From contig NZ_JANADK010000001.1 of assembly GCF_024199795.1 (NCBI RefSeq), forward strand, positions 7,502,001-7,566,000: a stretch of 64,000 nt of DNA, given 5' to 3'. The notes below the pieces were generated by a model. The model made no database searches. It saw only the letters and a program-made list of their open reading frames with translations, and was not told where the DNA came from. The position numbers and the translations under genes were made by a program. The first letter of the stretch is position 1, and each line of letters begins with the position of its first letter. Below, one piece after another: positions 39,103 through 47,043 of the stretch. The DNA comes from Bradyrhizobium sp. CCGB01. GTDB lineage: Bacteria; Pseudomonadota; Alphaproteobacteria; Rhizobiales; Xanthobacteraceae.

Positions 39103-40335
39103 CTACTCCATCTCCCTCACCCTTCGCGCATACAGCCGCCGCAACGGCTCCAGCTGCGTCGCCTCCGTCGCGAGACGATACGCCTCGCGCGCTTCATCTT
39201 TCCGCCCCAACCGCCGCAACAGATCCGCGCGCACTGCCGGCAACAGCTCATAGCCACGAAGCCCGCCGCGCGCGGCGACCGCATCGACGAGAGCGAGCGC
39301 ACGCCCCGGACCGTCGACCATCGACACCGCCGCGGCGTGGTTGAGCTCGATCACCGGCGACGGGCTGATGCGCAGCAGCACCTCGTAGAGTCCGGCGATC
39401 TGCGGCCAGTCGGTCTCCTCGAAACTCGGCGCACGCGCATGCAGCGCGGCAATCGCGGCCTGCACCGCATAGGCTTGCGGCAGCCCGGGCAGGCGCAGCG
39501 CATCGTCCACCAGTCGCAGACCGTCCTCGATCTGCGCGCGATCCCAGAGCGTGCGGTCCTGCTCTTCCAGCAGCACGATATCGCCGGCCGGCGTCTCGCG
39601 CCCGGCGCGGCGCGCATCATGAAGCAGCATCAAAGCCAGCAGTCCCTTGATCCCGGCGCGATCGGGCATCAATCGGTCGAGCAGCCGGCAGAGCCTGATC
39701 GCCTCGGCCACGAGATCGGGCCGCATCAGATCCGCACCCGACGTCGCCGCATAGCCTTCGGTGAAGACGAGATAGATCACGGCGAGCACGCCGTCGAGCC
39801 GCGGCGCCAGCGCGTCGCGCTCGGGCACCTCATAGGGAATGCCGGCGAGCCTGATCTTCTGCTTGGCGCGGACGAGGCGCTGCGCCATCGCCTCTTCGCC
39901 GACCAGGAAGGCGCGCGCGACCTGCGAGGTCGAGAGCCCGCCGACGGTGCGCAGCGTCAATGCGACCTGGACCTCGGGCGCGAACGCGGGATGGCAGCAG
40001 GTGAAGATCAGCCGCAGCATGTCGTCATCGAGCATCGCCGGCGGCTCGTCGGGCGCTTGCGCGTTCAGCTCGAGCTCGTGCACGAGTGCCTGTTGCCTGC
40101 CGCGAAAGGCGATCTGGCGGCGGATCCGATCGATCGCCTTGTGCTTGGCGACGTTGACCAGCCAAGCGCGCGGATTGTCCGGCACCTCGCACGCCGACCA
40201 GCGCTCCAGCGCGACCGCAAAGGCATCCTGGAGCGCATCCTCGGCGAGATCAAAATCGCCGACGAGGCGGATCAGGGTGGCCAGCGCCCGCCCCGCCTCG
40301 TCGCGGAAGATTTTTTCGATCTCGCTTGGAGTCAT
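39103..40335 (-). CDS. RNA polymerase sigma factor, ECF42-type with C-terminal TPR-like domain
   Basis: A 410-residue ECF sigma factor. Region 2 is [16 protein letters not shown] plus [20 protein letters not shown]. Region 4 is [39 protein letters not shown] ~220-residue helical, TPR-like extension follows ([56 protein letters not shown]). This architecture is that of the ECF42 group. No anti-sigma gene is present. Instead the YciI protein gene lies immediately upstream (22-bp gap), the standard partner of this group. The start at 40335 gives the conserved N-terminus. The longer frame runs antisense and is rejected. Confidence 0.92.
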   Translation of the reverse strand: MTPSEIEKIFRDEAGRALATLIRLVGDFDLAEDALQDAFAVALERWSACEVPDNPRAWLVNVAKHKAIDRIRRQIAFRGRQQALVHELELNAQAPDEPPAMLDDDMLRLIFTCCHPAFAPEVQVALTLRTVGGLSTSQVARAFLVGEEAMAQRLVRAKQKIRLAGIPYEVPERDALAPRLDGVLAVIYLVFTEGYAATSGADLMRPDLVAEAIRLCRLLDRLMPDRAGIKGLLALMLLHDARRAGRETPAGDIVLLEEQDRTLWDRAQIEDGLRLVDDALRLPGLPQAYAVQAAIAALHARAPSFEETDWPQIAGLYEVLLRISPSPVIELNHAAAVSMVDGPGRALALVDAVAARGGLRGYELLPAVRADLLRRLGRKDEAREAYRLATEATQLEPLRRLYARRVREME

Positions 40336-40357
40336 GCGGCGATGCGCGGCTGCGCCG

Positions 40358-40711
40358 TCACTTCTCATACACCCAGATCGGCCGAACCTCGATCGAGCCG
40401 ATCCGCGCCGACGGAATCCGGGCCGCGATCTCGATCGCAGCATTGAGATCCTTGGCCTCGACCAGGTAATAGCCGCCGAGCTGTTCCCGCGTCTCCGCAA
40501 ACGGCCCGTCGGTCGTCAGCAGCTTGCCGTCGCGTATGCGCACCGTCGTCGCGGTCGTGGTCGGCTGGAGCCGGTCGCCGGCCTTGAAATTGCCGCTCTG
40601 GACGATGCCTTGCGTGAAGGTCTGGTATTCGGCCATCATCTTCTGGGCCGTGGCAGCGTCGTTCTTCGCGTATTCGACCTCGTTCTGGTAGATCATCAGC
40701 AGATATTGCAT
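40358..40711 (-). CDS. YciI/DGPF-domain protein
   Basis: A 117-residue dimeric ferredoxin-like fold protein of the YCII-related (DGPF) family. The N-terminus [11 protein letters not shown] and the motif [37 protein letters not shown] are diagnostic, including Asp-Gly-Pro-Phe itself. Such proteins are encoded beside ECF42 sigma factors and are presumed to modulate or be controlled by them. The mechanism is not established. It is the first gene of a two-gene unit with the sigma factor. Confidence 0.92.
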   Translation of the reverse strand: MQYLLMIYQNEVEYAKNDAATAQKMMAEYQTFTQGIVQSGNFKAGDRLQPTTTATTVRIRDGKLLTTDGPFAETREQLGGYYLVEAKDLNAAIEIAARIPSARIGSIEVRPIWVYEK

Positions 40712-40824
40712 GGCTCAACTCCTGTTGTTCGGCTGTGTCGCCGACATCCAGTCGAACGGGGCGCGCTCCAAACGACATCTTCAGGATAAATTATTTCGGG
40801 CAAAGCGTGCCCTTCGATATCGGC

Positions 40825-40853
40825 TTGACGGAACCGTCACAAATGCTCCATGC
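40825..40853 (+). promoter_or_regulatory. Promoter of the RNase P RNA gene
   Basis: TTGACG at 40825-40830, a 17-bp spacer, and CCATGC at 40848-40853 fit a housekeeping sigma-70-type promoter with a relaxed alphaproteobacterial -10. Transcription would start about 7 bp later, at the beginning of the P1 helix of rnpB (about 40860). The agreement with the independently placed RNA end supports it. Confidence 0.6.
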
Positions 40854-40859
40854 GTAACC

Positions 40860-41290
40860 GGTCAGTCGGCCGGACGGCCGCTCCAGCAAGTGCCGAAAGG
40901 CCGCCGGGGAGGAAAGTCCGGGCTCCCTTGACATGCGGTGCCGGATAACGTCCGGCGGGGGCGACCCCAGGGAAAGTGCCACAGAGAACGAACCGCCCGC
41001 CTTCGCAGCGCAAGCTGCACAGGCGGGTAAGGGTGAAAAGGTGCGGTAAGAGCGCACCGCGGATCCGGCAACGGAGCCGGCATGGTAAACCCCACCGGGA
41101 GCAAAACCGAATAGGGACGGCGTAGCGGGCTGTTCGCTTTGAGCGATAACGCCGCGGGGCGATGTCAGGCCCGCCGTCCGGGTAGGTTGCTCGAGGCCAT
41201 GTGCAAACATGGTCCCAGAGGAATGGCCGTCACGTATCGTTTGCGCAAGCGGACGGTGCCCTACAGAACCCGGCTTACAGGCCGGCTGAT
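40860..41290 (+). ncRNA. rnpB: RNase P RNA, bacterial type A
   Basis: The catalytic RNA of RNase P, which removes tRNA 5' leaders. The conserved block GAGGAAAGTCCGGGCTCC (about 40911-40928) is the hallmark CR I sequence. The 3' conserved region ACAGAACCCGGCTTACAGG is at 41263-41281. The terminal P1 helix is visible: TCAGTCGGCC at 40862-40871 pairs with GGCCGGCTGA at 41280-41289 with one wobble pair. The interior has AGGGTGAAAAGGTGCGGTAAGAGCGCACCG and the GGTAAACCCCACCGGGAGC element. Length of about 430 nt is in the alphaproteobacterial range. Ends are inferred from P1 and may be off by a few bases. Confidence 0.95.
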
Positions 41291-41368
41291 ATCTTGCAAC
41301 GAGGGGTTCGATGCCAACGCATCGGGCCCCTCACCATTTTGGCGCGAGCGCGCAGCCATTCAAATAGT

Positions 41369-41469
41369 GTCATTCCGGGGCTCGCGAAGCGAGAGCCCGG
41401 AATCCATCGTGCGGACGTGTCAGTGGGTAAATGGATTCCGGGCTCGTGCTGCGCACGCCCCGGAATGAC
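41369..41469. repeat. REP-like palindromic element (GTCATTCCGGGG family)
   Basis: GTCATTCCGGGG at the left and CCCCGGAATGAC at the right are exactly complementary. GAGCCCGGAATCCAT / ATGGATTCCGGGCTC is an inner stem. It has the same termini as 4141-4220. It lies between rnpB and the convergent hydrolase gene, and may end both transcripts. Confidence 0.85.
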
Positions 41470-41477
41470 GGCGAAAG

Positions 41478-42191
41478 TTACGCGACGATCTTCTCCAAGA
41501 CGCCCATCAGCGCCTCCGGCGCGGTCACATTCGGCGCGTGGCTCGCATCGAGCTCAAAATAGCGCCAGCCATCTTCGCTCTTCGTGCGCTTGGCGAATTG
41601 ACCGAACACGTCACCCGGCGGAATGCGCGTGCAGTAGATGTAGCTGCGCGGCATCGCGGGCTCGCCGTGGTCGAGCTTCAGCGAGGTCTCGAAACATTTG
41701 ATCGGCATGTTGATGCGGCGCGTATTGAGCCAGTCGAGATCGGCTTGCGGGGTGTCAGGCGGCGGCGGATTCGGCGGGATACGGTAGCCGTCAGTCGAGG
41801 CTGCGGCCTTGCGCATCGGCTCGCGCCCGCCTTCGTTGAGATCGAACAGCGACTGTCCGTCGCGCGGCACGAAGGCGTCGAGATAGATCAATTGCGTCAC
41901 GCGTTCACGCGCGCGATCGGCGACGCCGGTCGCGACCATGCCGCCATAGCTGTGGCCGAGCAGCACGATATCGCCGAGATCCTCGAATTTGATGACGTTG
42001 AGGATGTCCTGAATGTGCGTGTCGAGATCGACCGCGGGACGGGCGAGATGCGCGCGCTCGCCGAGCCCGGTGTAGGTCGGCGCGATCAGCCGATGACCGG
42101 CCTGCGCCATCAGCGGATGCATCTTCTTCCAGGCCCATCCACCGGACCATGCGCCGTGACAGAGCAGAAAAGTCTTCGAGCGTGCGGCCAT
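41478..42191 (-). CDS. Alpha/beta hydrolase, methylesterase-like
   Basis: A 237-residue cytoplasmic alpha/beta-fold hydrolase. The oxyanion region FLLCHGAWSGGWAWKKM and YTGLGERAHL resemble the plant methylesterase/salicylate-binding-protein-2 type. The nucleophile elbow is GHSYGGMVA with Ser81, and the catalytic His lies in the C-terminal ELDASHAPNVTAPEAL. The substrate cannot be told from sequence. I chose ATG 42191 (MAARSKTF) over a GTG four codons upstream because GTGGAAAC-like purines precede it. It is possibly expressed with the DUF983 gene upstream on the same strand (72-bp gap). Confidence 0.85.
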   Translation of the reverse strand: MAARSKTFLLCHGAWSGGWAWKKMHPLMAQAGHRLIAPTYTGLGERAHLARPAVDLDTHIQDILNVIKFEDLGDIVLLGHSYGGMVATGVADRARERVTQLIYLDAFVPRDGQSLFDLNEGGREPMRKAAASTDGYRIPPNPPPPDTPQADLDWLNTRRINMPIKCFETSLKLDHGEPAMPRSYIYCTRIPPGDVFGQFAKRTKSEDGWRYFELDASHAPNVTAPEALMGVLEKIVA

Positions 42192-42263
42192 CTGCGTTTC
42201 CACCGTTCTTGTTTGTACGATGGAGTGTAGCGGCCGAACGTGCGATGTAAACGCTGCGGCCGC

Positions 42264-42698
42264 TCAGGCCGCGCGCGTGTCCGCCTTCACCAGCACCGGC
42301 GCAAGCTCAGCGGCCTCGCGTCGCAGCTTGCTCGCCTCGAAGCCGTGCATGCCGACCTGCCATTGCAGGCCGACGATGGCGCCCTTGGTCGGTTGCAGCA
42401 GCGCGAGCGAAGCGAACAGCGTCACTGGCAGCCACACCGCCAATTGCAGCCAGACGGCCGGCGCATAGGCGGTCTCGACTGCGAGGATCGCCGGCACCAC
42501 GAGATGGCCGACCACGACGATCACGAGATAGGCGGGAAAGTCATCGGCGCGCTGGTGGAACAGCTCCTCGCCGCAATGATCGCAGCTATCAGCGACCTTC
42601 AGGAAACGGCCGAACAGATGGCCCTCGCCGCAGTTCGGGCACTTGCCTCGGAAACCGCGCCACATTGCCTTCGCCAGAGAGATTGAACCGGTCGCCAT
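42264..42698 (-). CDS. DUF983 family membrane protein with zinc-ribbon
   Basis: A 144-residue protein of the DUF983 family. A zinc-ribbon-like N-terminal part (GKCPNCGEGHLFGRFLKVADSCDHCGEEL, two CxxC pairs) is followed by two transmembrane helices (FPAYLVIVVVGHLVVPAILAV and WLQLAVWLPVTLFASLALL). No function is established for the family. AGAGG lies 7 nt before the ATG at 42698. A GTG two codons earlier is possible. It is divergent from the MocR regulator with a gap under 100 bp, so the regulator may control it. Confidence 0.85.
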   Translation of the reverse strand: MATGSISLAKAMWRGFRGKCPNCGEGHLFGRFLKVADSCDHCGEELFHQRADDFPAYLVIVVVGHLVVPAILAVETAYAPAVWLQLAVWLPVTLFASLALLQPTKGAIVGLQWQVGMHGFEASKLRREAAELAPVLVKADTRAA

Positions 42699-42722
42699 GA
42701 CCACACCTCTTCCTTTTCACTG

Positions 42723-42751
42723 ATCCATACAATAATATCTTGCATCCATAC
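42723..42751. promoter_or_regulatory. Direct-repeat operator between the DUF983 and MocR genes
   Basis: ATCCATAC occurs at 42723-42730 and again, identical and in the same orientation, at 42744-42751. The start-to-start distance is 21 bp (two helical turns), with an AT-rich spacer. MocR/GntR aminotransferase-type regulators such as PdxR and GabR bind direct repeats of this kind in their own divergent promoter regions. Confidence 0.55.
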
Positions 42752-42777
42752 ATTCAAAGAGAATGGGCCTAAATTGC

Positions 42778-44148
42778 ATGGATTGGACTCCTACAATCTC
42801 GGAGCTGAGCGGGCCGCGCTACCAGCGCATCGTCGAGGCCATGGAGGCCGACATCGCCGCGGGCCGGCTGGTGCGAGGCCAGCAGCTGCCGACGCAGCGC
42901 GCGCTGGCCAAGGCCCTCGGCATCGACCTCACCACCGTGACGCGCGCCTACACCGAGGCGCGGCGCCGCGGCATCATGGAAGCCCGGGTCGGCCAAGGCT
43001 CGTTCGTGTCGGAGACCAGCGCGCGCCGCGCGGTCGACCTGCCGCATCCCGTCGCGATCGACCTCTCGATGAACGTTCCGCCGCATCCGCTGGAAGCGCA
43101 GCTCGACGAGCGGATCATCGCCGGGATGGAAGCCATCCGCGCGCAATCGGGCCTGACGGCGCATCTCAACTACCAGCCGCCCGGCGGCAGCGCGCATGAG
43201 CGCGAGGTCGCGGCGCGCTGGATGCGTGCACGCGTTCCGCACGCGCATGCCGACAAGCTCGTGATCTTTCCCGGCGCGCAAACGATCCTGTTCAACCTGC
43301 TCGCTCATCTCGCGCGGCCCGGCGACGTCGTGCTGACGGAAGCCCTCACCTTCCCCGGCATCAAGGCCGCCGCGGCGCGGCTCGGCGTCAAGCTCGTGAG
43401 CGTCGCCATGGATGACGGCGGCATCCTGCCCGATGCGCTGGCGAAGGCCTGCCGCACCCACAGGCCGAAGGCCGTCTATCTCATTCCGACGCTGCACAAT
43501 CCAACCACCGCGACGCTGTCAGCCGAGCGGCGTAGCGCCATCGCAAAGATCATCAGCGATGCCGACACGATTCTGATCGAGGACGACGCCTACGGACTGC
43601 TCGACCGCTCGGCATCGCCGATCGCCAACCTCATTCCGGAACGGACGTATCTGGCGACCACGCTGTCGAAATGCATCGCGCCGGCACTGCGCGTCGCCTA
43701 TCTCGTGACGCCCGACAGCGCCGCGCAGCGGGAGATGCGGACTTACCTGCAGGCCACCGTGCAGATGCCGGCGCCGCTGATGGTCGCGCTGGTGACGCAT
43801 TGGATCGAGACCGGCATTGCCGATCGCATCATCACTGCCATCCGCAACGAAGCCATCGGCCGCCAGCAACTGGCGCAGCGCGCGCTGAAAGGATTTCAGT
43901 TCCTGGCCAGGCCCGCCGCCCATCATCTCTGGCTACGGTTGCCGGACGACCGTCCCGACGTCGCGTCGCATCTGTTGCGGAACGGACTCGCGATCGTCGC
44001 CGGCGATGCCTTCACCGTGGACGGAACACCGCCGCATGCAGCGCGGGTCTCGCTCGGCGCAGCGCGCAACAGGGCGGAATTGACGGAAGCACTGCGCATC
44101 CTGGTCGGCGCGCTGCACAGGCCCGCCGACACCAGGCAGATCGTCTAG
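42778..44148 (+). CDS. MocR-type transcriptional regulator (GntR wHTH plus aminotransferase domain)
   Basis: A 456-residue PLP-dependent regulator. The N-terminal winged helix is SGPRYQRIVEAMEADIAAG with QLPTQRALAKALGIDLTTVTRAYTEARRRG and a GQGSFVS wing. The remaining ~370 residues are a fold-type I aminotransferase domain: FPGAQTILFNLLAHLARPGD, LIPTLHNPTTATLS, ILIEDDAYGLLDR, and the PLP-binding Lys in ATTLSKCIAPALRVAY. Such proteins respond to an amino compound or vitamin B6, and the ligand is unknown here. The start may be 42763 or 42778. The latter gives the conserved MDWTPTISEL beginning. Confidence 0.9.
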   Translation: MDWTPTISELSGPRYQRIVEAMEADIAAGRLVRGQQLPTQRALAKALGIDLTTVTRAYTEARRRGIMEARVGQGSFVSETSARRAVDLPHPVAIDLSMNVPPHPLEAQLDERIIAGMEAIRAQSGLTAHLNYQPPGGSAHEREVAARWMRARVPHAHADKLVIFPGAQTILFNLLAHLARPGDVVLTEALTFPGIKAAAARLGVKLVSVAMDDGGILPDALAKACRTHRPKAVYLIPTLHNPTTATLSAERRSAIAKIISDADTILIEDDAYGLLDRSASPIANLIPERTYLATTLSKCIAPALRVAYLVTPDSAAQREMRTYLQATVQMPAPLMVALVTHWIETGIADRIITAIRNEAIGRQQLAQRALKGFQFLARPAAHHLWLRLPDDRPDVASHLLRNGLAIVAGDAFTVDGTPPHAARVSLGAARNRAELTEALRILVGALHRPADTRQIV

Positions 44149-44153
44149 GCGAG

Positions 44154-44411
44154 CTAATGATGGCGACGATGGCGCGGGCGAACCGCCGGCGCAACGGCTG
44201 ACGGATAGGATGCGTAGGCATCGCTCGGCGTTCCCTGCAGGCCACGAGCCGCTCGGCCTGCAGGCGTGAGCTGGCCGCCATTCAGCACGTCGCGGTCGGG
44301 ATGAGCGGCCTGATAGGCCGCGGGCTCGGAAAACTGCGCCTGCGCCATCGTCGGCATCAGCGCCGCCGCCGACAGGAGGGCGGCCGCAACGGCAATCTTC
44401 GCGCGGGTCAT
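44154..44411 (-). CDS. Small secreted protein of unknown function
   Basis: An 85-residue protein with a clear Sec signal peptide (MTRAKIAVAAALLSAAALMPTMAQAQ, cleavage after AQA). The mature part is ~60 residues, rich in Ala, Pro and Arg, and ends in a basic His/Arg tail (RPRHRRHH). The ATG at 44411 is preceded by GGAG at 7 nt. The ATG two codons earlier is too close to that site. No family is recognised. The His-rich end may bind metal, but that is conjecture. It ends 6 bp from the convergent regulator gene. Confidence 0.7.
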   Translation of the reverse strand: MTRAKIAVAAALLSAAALMPTMAQAQFSEPAAYQAAHPDRDVLNGGQLTPAGRAARGLQGTPSDAYASYPSAVAPAVRPRHRRHH

Positions 44412-44560
44412 GGTCATTCTCCATCATCTCGTTCGGGAACAGGCCAATCGGAGCGCATCATGGCGTCGGGCGGGCCCCCAGATTGAAGTACGACCATCAT
44501 GTAGGCCCGCTCGCCGCGAACGCCCGCCTTGGGGGATCACGCTTGCGTGCGGTTTTGAAA

Positions 44561-44590
44561 TTGACCTCCACGGCAGCGGCTGTGCTATGC
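44561..44590 (+). promoter_or_regulatory. Candidate promoter of the TauE/SafE gene
   Basis: TTGACC at 44561 and CTATGC at 44585 with an 18-bp spacer, about 55 bp before the TTG start codon. The hexamers are reasonable but not strong. Confidence 0.3.
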
Positions 44591-44642
44591 GGGCAGTGAC
44601 GATCAACAATTCGGGATCGCCCATTGCGACAAGGACAATCGG

Positions 44643-45386
44643 TTGGAAACGCTTCACTACGCGCTGCTGCTGTTTGGCGCATTGGCCGGCGGCTTCGTCT
44701 CGGGCCTGGCCGGCTTCGGCACGGCACTGATGGCGCTCGGCATCTGGCTCTACGTGCTGCCGCCCTCGCTCGCGGTGCCCCTGGTGCTGATCTGCTCGGT
44801 GATCGCGCAGACCTCGACGCTGCCGTCGATGTGGAAGAGTTTTGATCTCTCGCTGGTCTGGCCGTTCCTGATCGGAGGACTGATCGGCGTGCCGCTCGGC
44901 ACCATGCTGATCGCCTCCGCCGATCCAAAAATATTCAAGCTGAGTGTCGGCGTGCTGATCCTGATCTTTTCGAGCGCGCTGTACCTCAACAAGACGCCGC
45001 TCGCCGTCAAATTCGGCGGACGCATCGCCGACGGTGCGATCGGCTTTGCCGGCGGCATCCTCGGCGGCCTTGCCGGATTGTCCGGGCCGCTGCCGATCCT
45101 GTGGGCCAACATCCGCGGCTGGAACAAGCATGAGCGGCGCGGCATCTTCCAGCTCTTCAATTTTACCGTGCTCGCCACCGCTTTGGTGTTGCAGACGGCC
45201 TCGGGCCTCGTCGAGTTCAAAGTGGTCTGGCTCGCGCTGGTCGCCTTTCCCGGCACGCTGATCGGCGCATGGGCCGGGGCGCGCGTCTACCACGCACTGA
45301 ACGACAAGCATTTTGGCGACGTCGTGCTCGGCCTGTTGTTCCTGTCGGGCCTTACCCTCGTCTGGAACAGTATCGCCGCGCTCTAG
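44643..45386 (+). CDS. TauE/SafE (TSUP) family permease
   Basis: A 247-residue integral membrane protein with about eight helices arranged as two homologous halves, as in the TSUP family of sulfite, sulfonate or organic-anion exporters. Key segments are GALAGGFVSGLAGFGTALMALG in the first half and FAGGILGGLAGLSGPLPILW in the second, with PLVLICSVIAQTSTLPSMWKS and GVPLGTMLIAS. The only plausible start is TTG at 44643, with AAGGA 8 nt upstream. No ATG is available in frame. No sulfur-metabolism gene is adjacent, so the substrate is undetermined. Confidence 0.88.
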   Translation: METLHYALLLFGALAGGFVSGLAGFGTALMALGIWLYVLPPSLAVPLVLICSVIAQTSTLPSMWKSFDLSLVWPFLIGGLIGVPLGTMLIASADPKIFKLSVGVLILIFSSALYLNKTPLAVKFGGRIADGAIGFAGGILGGLAGLSGPLPILWANIRGWNKHERRGIFQLFNFTVLATALVLQTASGLVEFKVVWLALVAFPGTLIGAWAGARVYHALNDKHFGDVVLGLLFLSGLTLVWNSIAAL

Positions 45387-45496
45387 CTCCGTGTCCTCTT
45401 CGCGGCGAGCGCCAGGCCGCCGGCGACGCCGACACCGAGCACGTAGATCCAGCCCGTGGTGAAATCGAGTCCCTGCTCGTTCAACATTTCGGTCAT
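45383..45496 (-). CDS. Possible 37-residue membrane peptide
   Basis: A 37-codon frame from ATG 45496, overlapping the TauE/SafE stop on the opposite strand. It encodes a short polar start (MTEMLNEQGLDF), a hydrophobic helix (GWIYVLGVGVAGGLALAA) and a basic end (KRTRS), a sensible single-span topology. The ribosome site is weak. It is reported as a candidate only. Confidence 0.3.
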   Translation of the reverse strand: MTEMLNEQGLDFTTGWIYVLGVGVAGGLALAAKRTRS

Positions 45497-45581
45497 TCAG
45501 GTTCTGAGCAGATTCTCGCCACCCATGGCGCGGCAAAACTAGCCGGAGCCATGGGTGGGGGACAAGCGCGTCTGCAATCCG

Positions 45582-46988
45582 CTATGCGGGCTCGCGCACG
45601 GGAGGCACAACCGGCTCGACATTTGCCGGCTCCGCAACCTTCTCCTGTGCTGGCAGCGCGAGACGCTTTCCGAACTCGCGGTGCAACAGCCACACGCTCA
45701 GGGCGGCCTGTAGCGTGGTCGTCGCGATCGACAAATACCAGACATGCTCCATCCGGAAGCCCGGCCACGTCGAGAGCCAGATCGACGGCAGGGAATAGGT
45801 GAGGACCCGCGTTGCCGAGGTCCACAGCACCGGCTTGGTGTTGCCAAGCCCCTGAAACATGCTGGAGCAGGTGAAGATCAGCCCCTGCGCCACCATGTTG
45901 AGGGAGACGATGCGCAGAAAAAGCGACGCAACCGCCATCGTCTCTCGGTCATTCGAGAAGCCGGCAAGCAACAGACCAGGCGCGAGCTGCGCGAGGACCA
46001 GGAAAACGATCATCACGGCGGTCGCGATCAGCGCCGCCTTGACGAAGGTCTCCCGCACGCGCGCGCCGTTGCCAGCGCCGAAATTCTGGCCGGCGATCGG
46101 CCCTGCGGCGAGGGCGACGGCGAGCGCCGGCATCTGGATCAGGCCGAGGAGACGCGTCCCGATGCCAAATCCGGCCTGCGCCGCCGGGCCGAAAACGCTC
46201 AGCACGTAATAGCCCACGGCCATGATGATGAAGACCATCAAGAACTCGCCGCCCGCCGGCAGGCCGACATTGAGGATCCGTTTCCATTGCCGAAGCTGCG
46301 GCCGCCATTGTGCCGGATGGAAGGCGACATAGCGCTCCAGCTTCAGAAAATACGCGAGCAGCATCAGCACGCCGATGAAGACGGCGATCGAGCTGGCGAG
46401 ACCCGCGCCGGCAACGCCGAGCGCGTGGCCGGTGCCCCAGCCCGAGATCAGGACCGGCGCGAGCGCGATGTTGATGACCACGGCGACCGCCTGCACCAGC
46501 ATGCTCGGCCGCACGATGCCGGTCGCCCGCAATGCGGAGGCCATGACCTGCGTTGCGAATTGCAGCGCCAGTGCCGGCATGAACCAGAGCAGATAGATCG
46601 TGCCGGCTTCAACCGTGGCCGCGTCGGCCGCAACCGCGCGCATGTAGGGGCGCGACAGCGCGAAGCCCGCCACCAATGTCAGCAGCCCGAGCAGCACCGA
46701 CAGGACGACCGACTGGTTGAAGACGAGATTGGCATCGTCGCGGTCCTTGCGGCCCACGGCGTGCGCGATCAACGCCACCGCGCCGACGCCGAGCACCTGC
46801 ATCAGCGCGTTGACGAGAAAGCCGGCATTGCCGGCCGCAGCAACGCCGGCGATCGCCGCCTCGCCCAGCCCTGAGACGAAGTACAGGTCGACGAGCTGGC
46901 AGATCATGATCGTGATCATGCCAACCACGATCGGAGGCGCCATGCTCAGGATATGGCTCACGATGGAGCCGCGCGTCAGGTCCTTCAT
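45582..46988 (-). CDS. MATE family efflux transporter
   Basis: A 468-residue polytopic antiporter with twelve predicted helices in two MatE repeats. The N-terminal repeat has MAPPIVVGMITIMICQLVDLYFVSGLGEAAIAGVA, and the second begins near LNVGLPAGGEFLMVFIIMAVGYYVL with AGPIAGQNFGAGNGARVRE. MATE proteins export cationic drugs or metabolites using Na+ or H+. The start at 46988 (MKDLTRGSI) is the normal one. The longer frame runs antisense into the ABC gene. It is 55 bp downstream of the ABC exporter on the same strand and may be cotranscribed with it. Confidence 0.9.
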   Translation of the reverse strand: MKDLTRGSIVSHILSMAPPIVVGMITIMICQLVDLYFVSGLGEAAIAGVAAAGNAGFLVNALMQVLGVGAVALIAHAVGRKDRDDANLVFNQSVVLSVLLGLLTLVAGFALSRPYMRAVAADAATVEAGTIYLLWFMPALALQFATQVMASALRATGIVRPSMLVQAVAVVINIALAPVLISGWGTGHALGVAGAGLASSIAVFIGVLMLLAYFLKLERYVAFHPAQWRPQLRQWKRILNVGLPAGGEFLMVFIIMAVGYYVLSVFGPAAQAGFGIGTRLLGLIQMPALAVALAAGPIAGQNFGAGNGARVRETFVKAALIATAVMIVFLVLAQLAPGLLLAGFSNDRETMAVASLFLRIVSLNMVAQGLIFTCSSMFQGLGNTKPVLWTSATRVLTYSLPSIWLSTWPGFRMEHVWYLSIATTTLQAALSVWLLHREFGKRLALPAQEKVAEPANVEPVVPPVREPA

Positions 46989-47043
46989 CTCATTCCATCC
47001 TTGACGGCGTGACCGCGGGACTTGCGCCCCGCTGCCGCGCGCC

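Noticed and set aside
39838..40789. Plus-strand frame across the sigma factor and YciI genes
   Set aside because: It crosses two well-supported minus-strand genes and shows no recognisable protein features.
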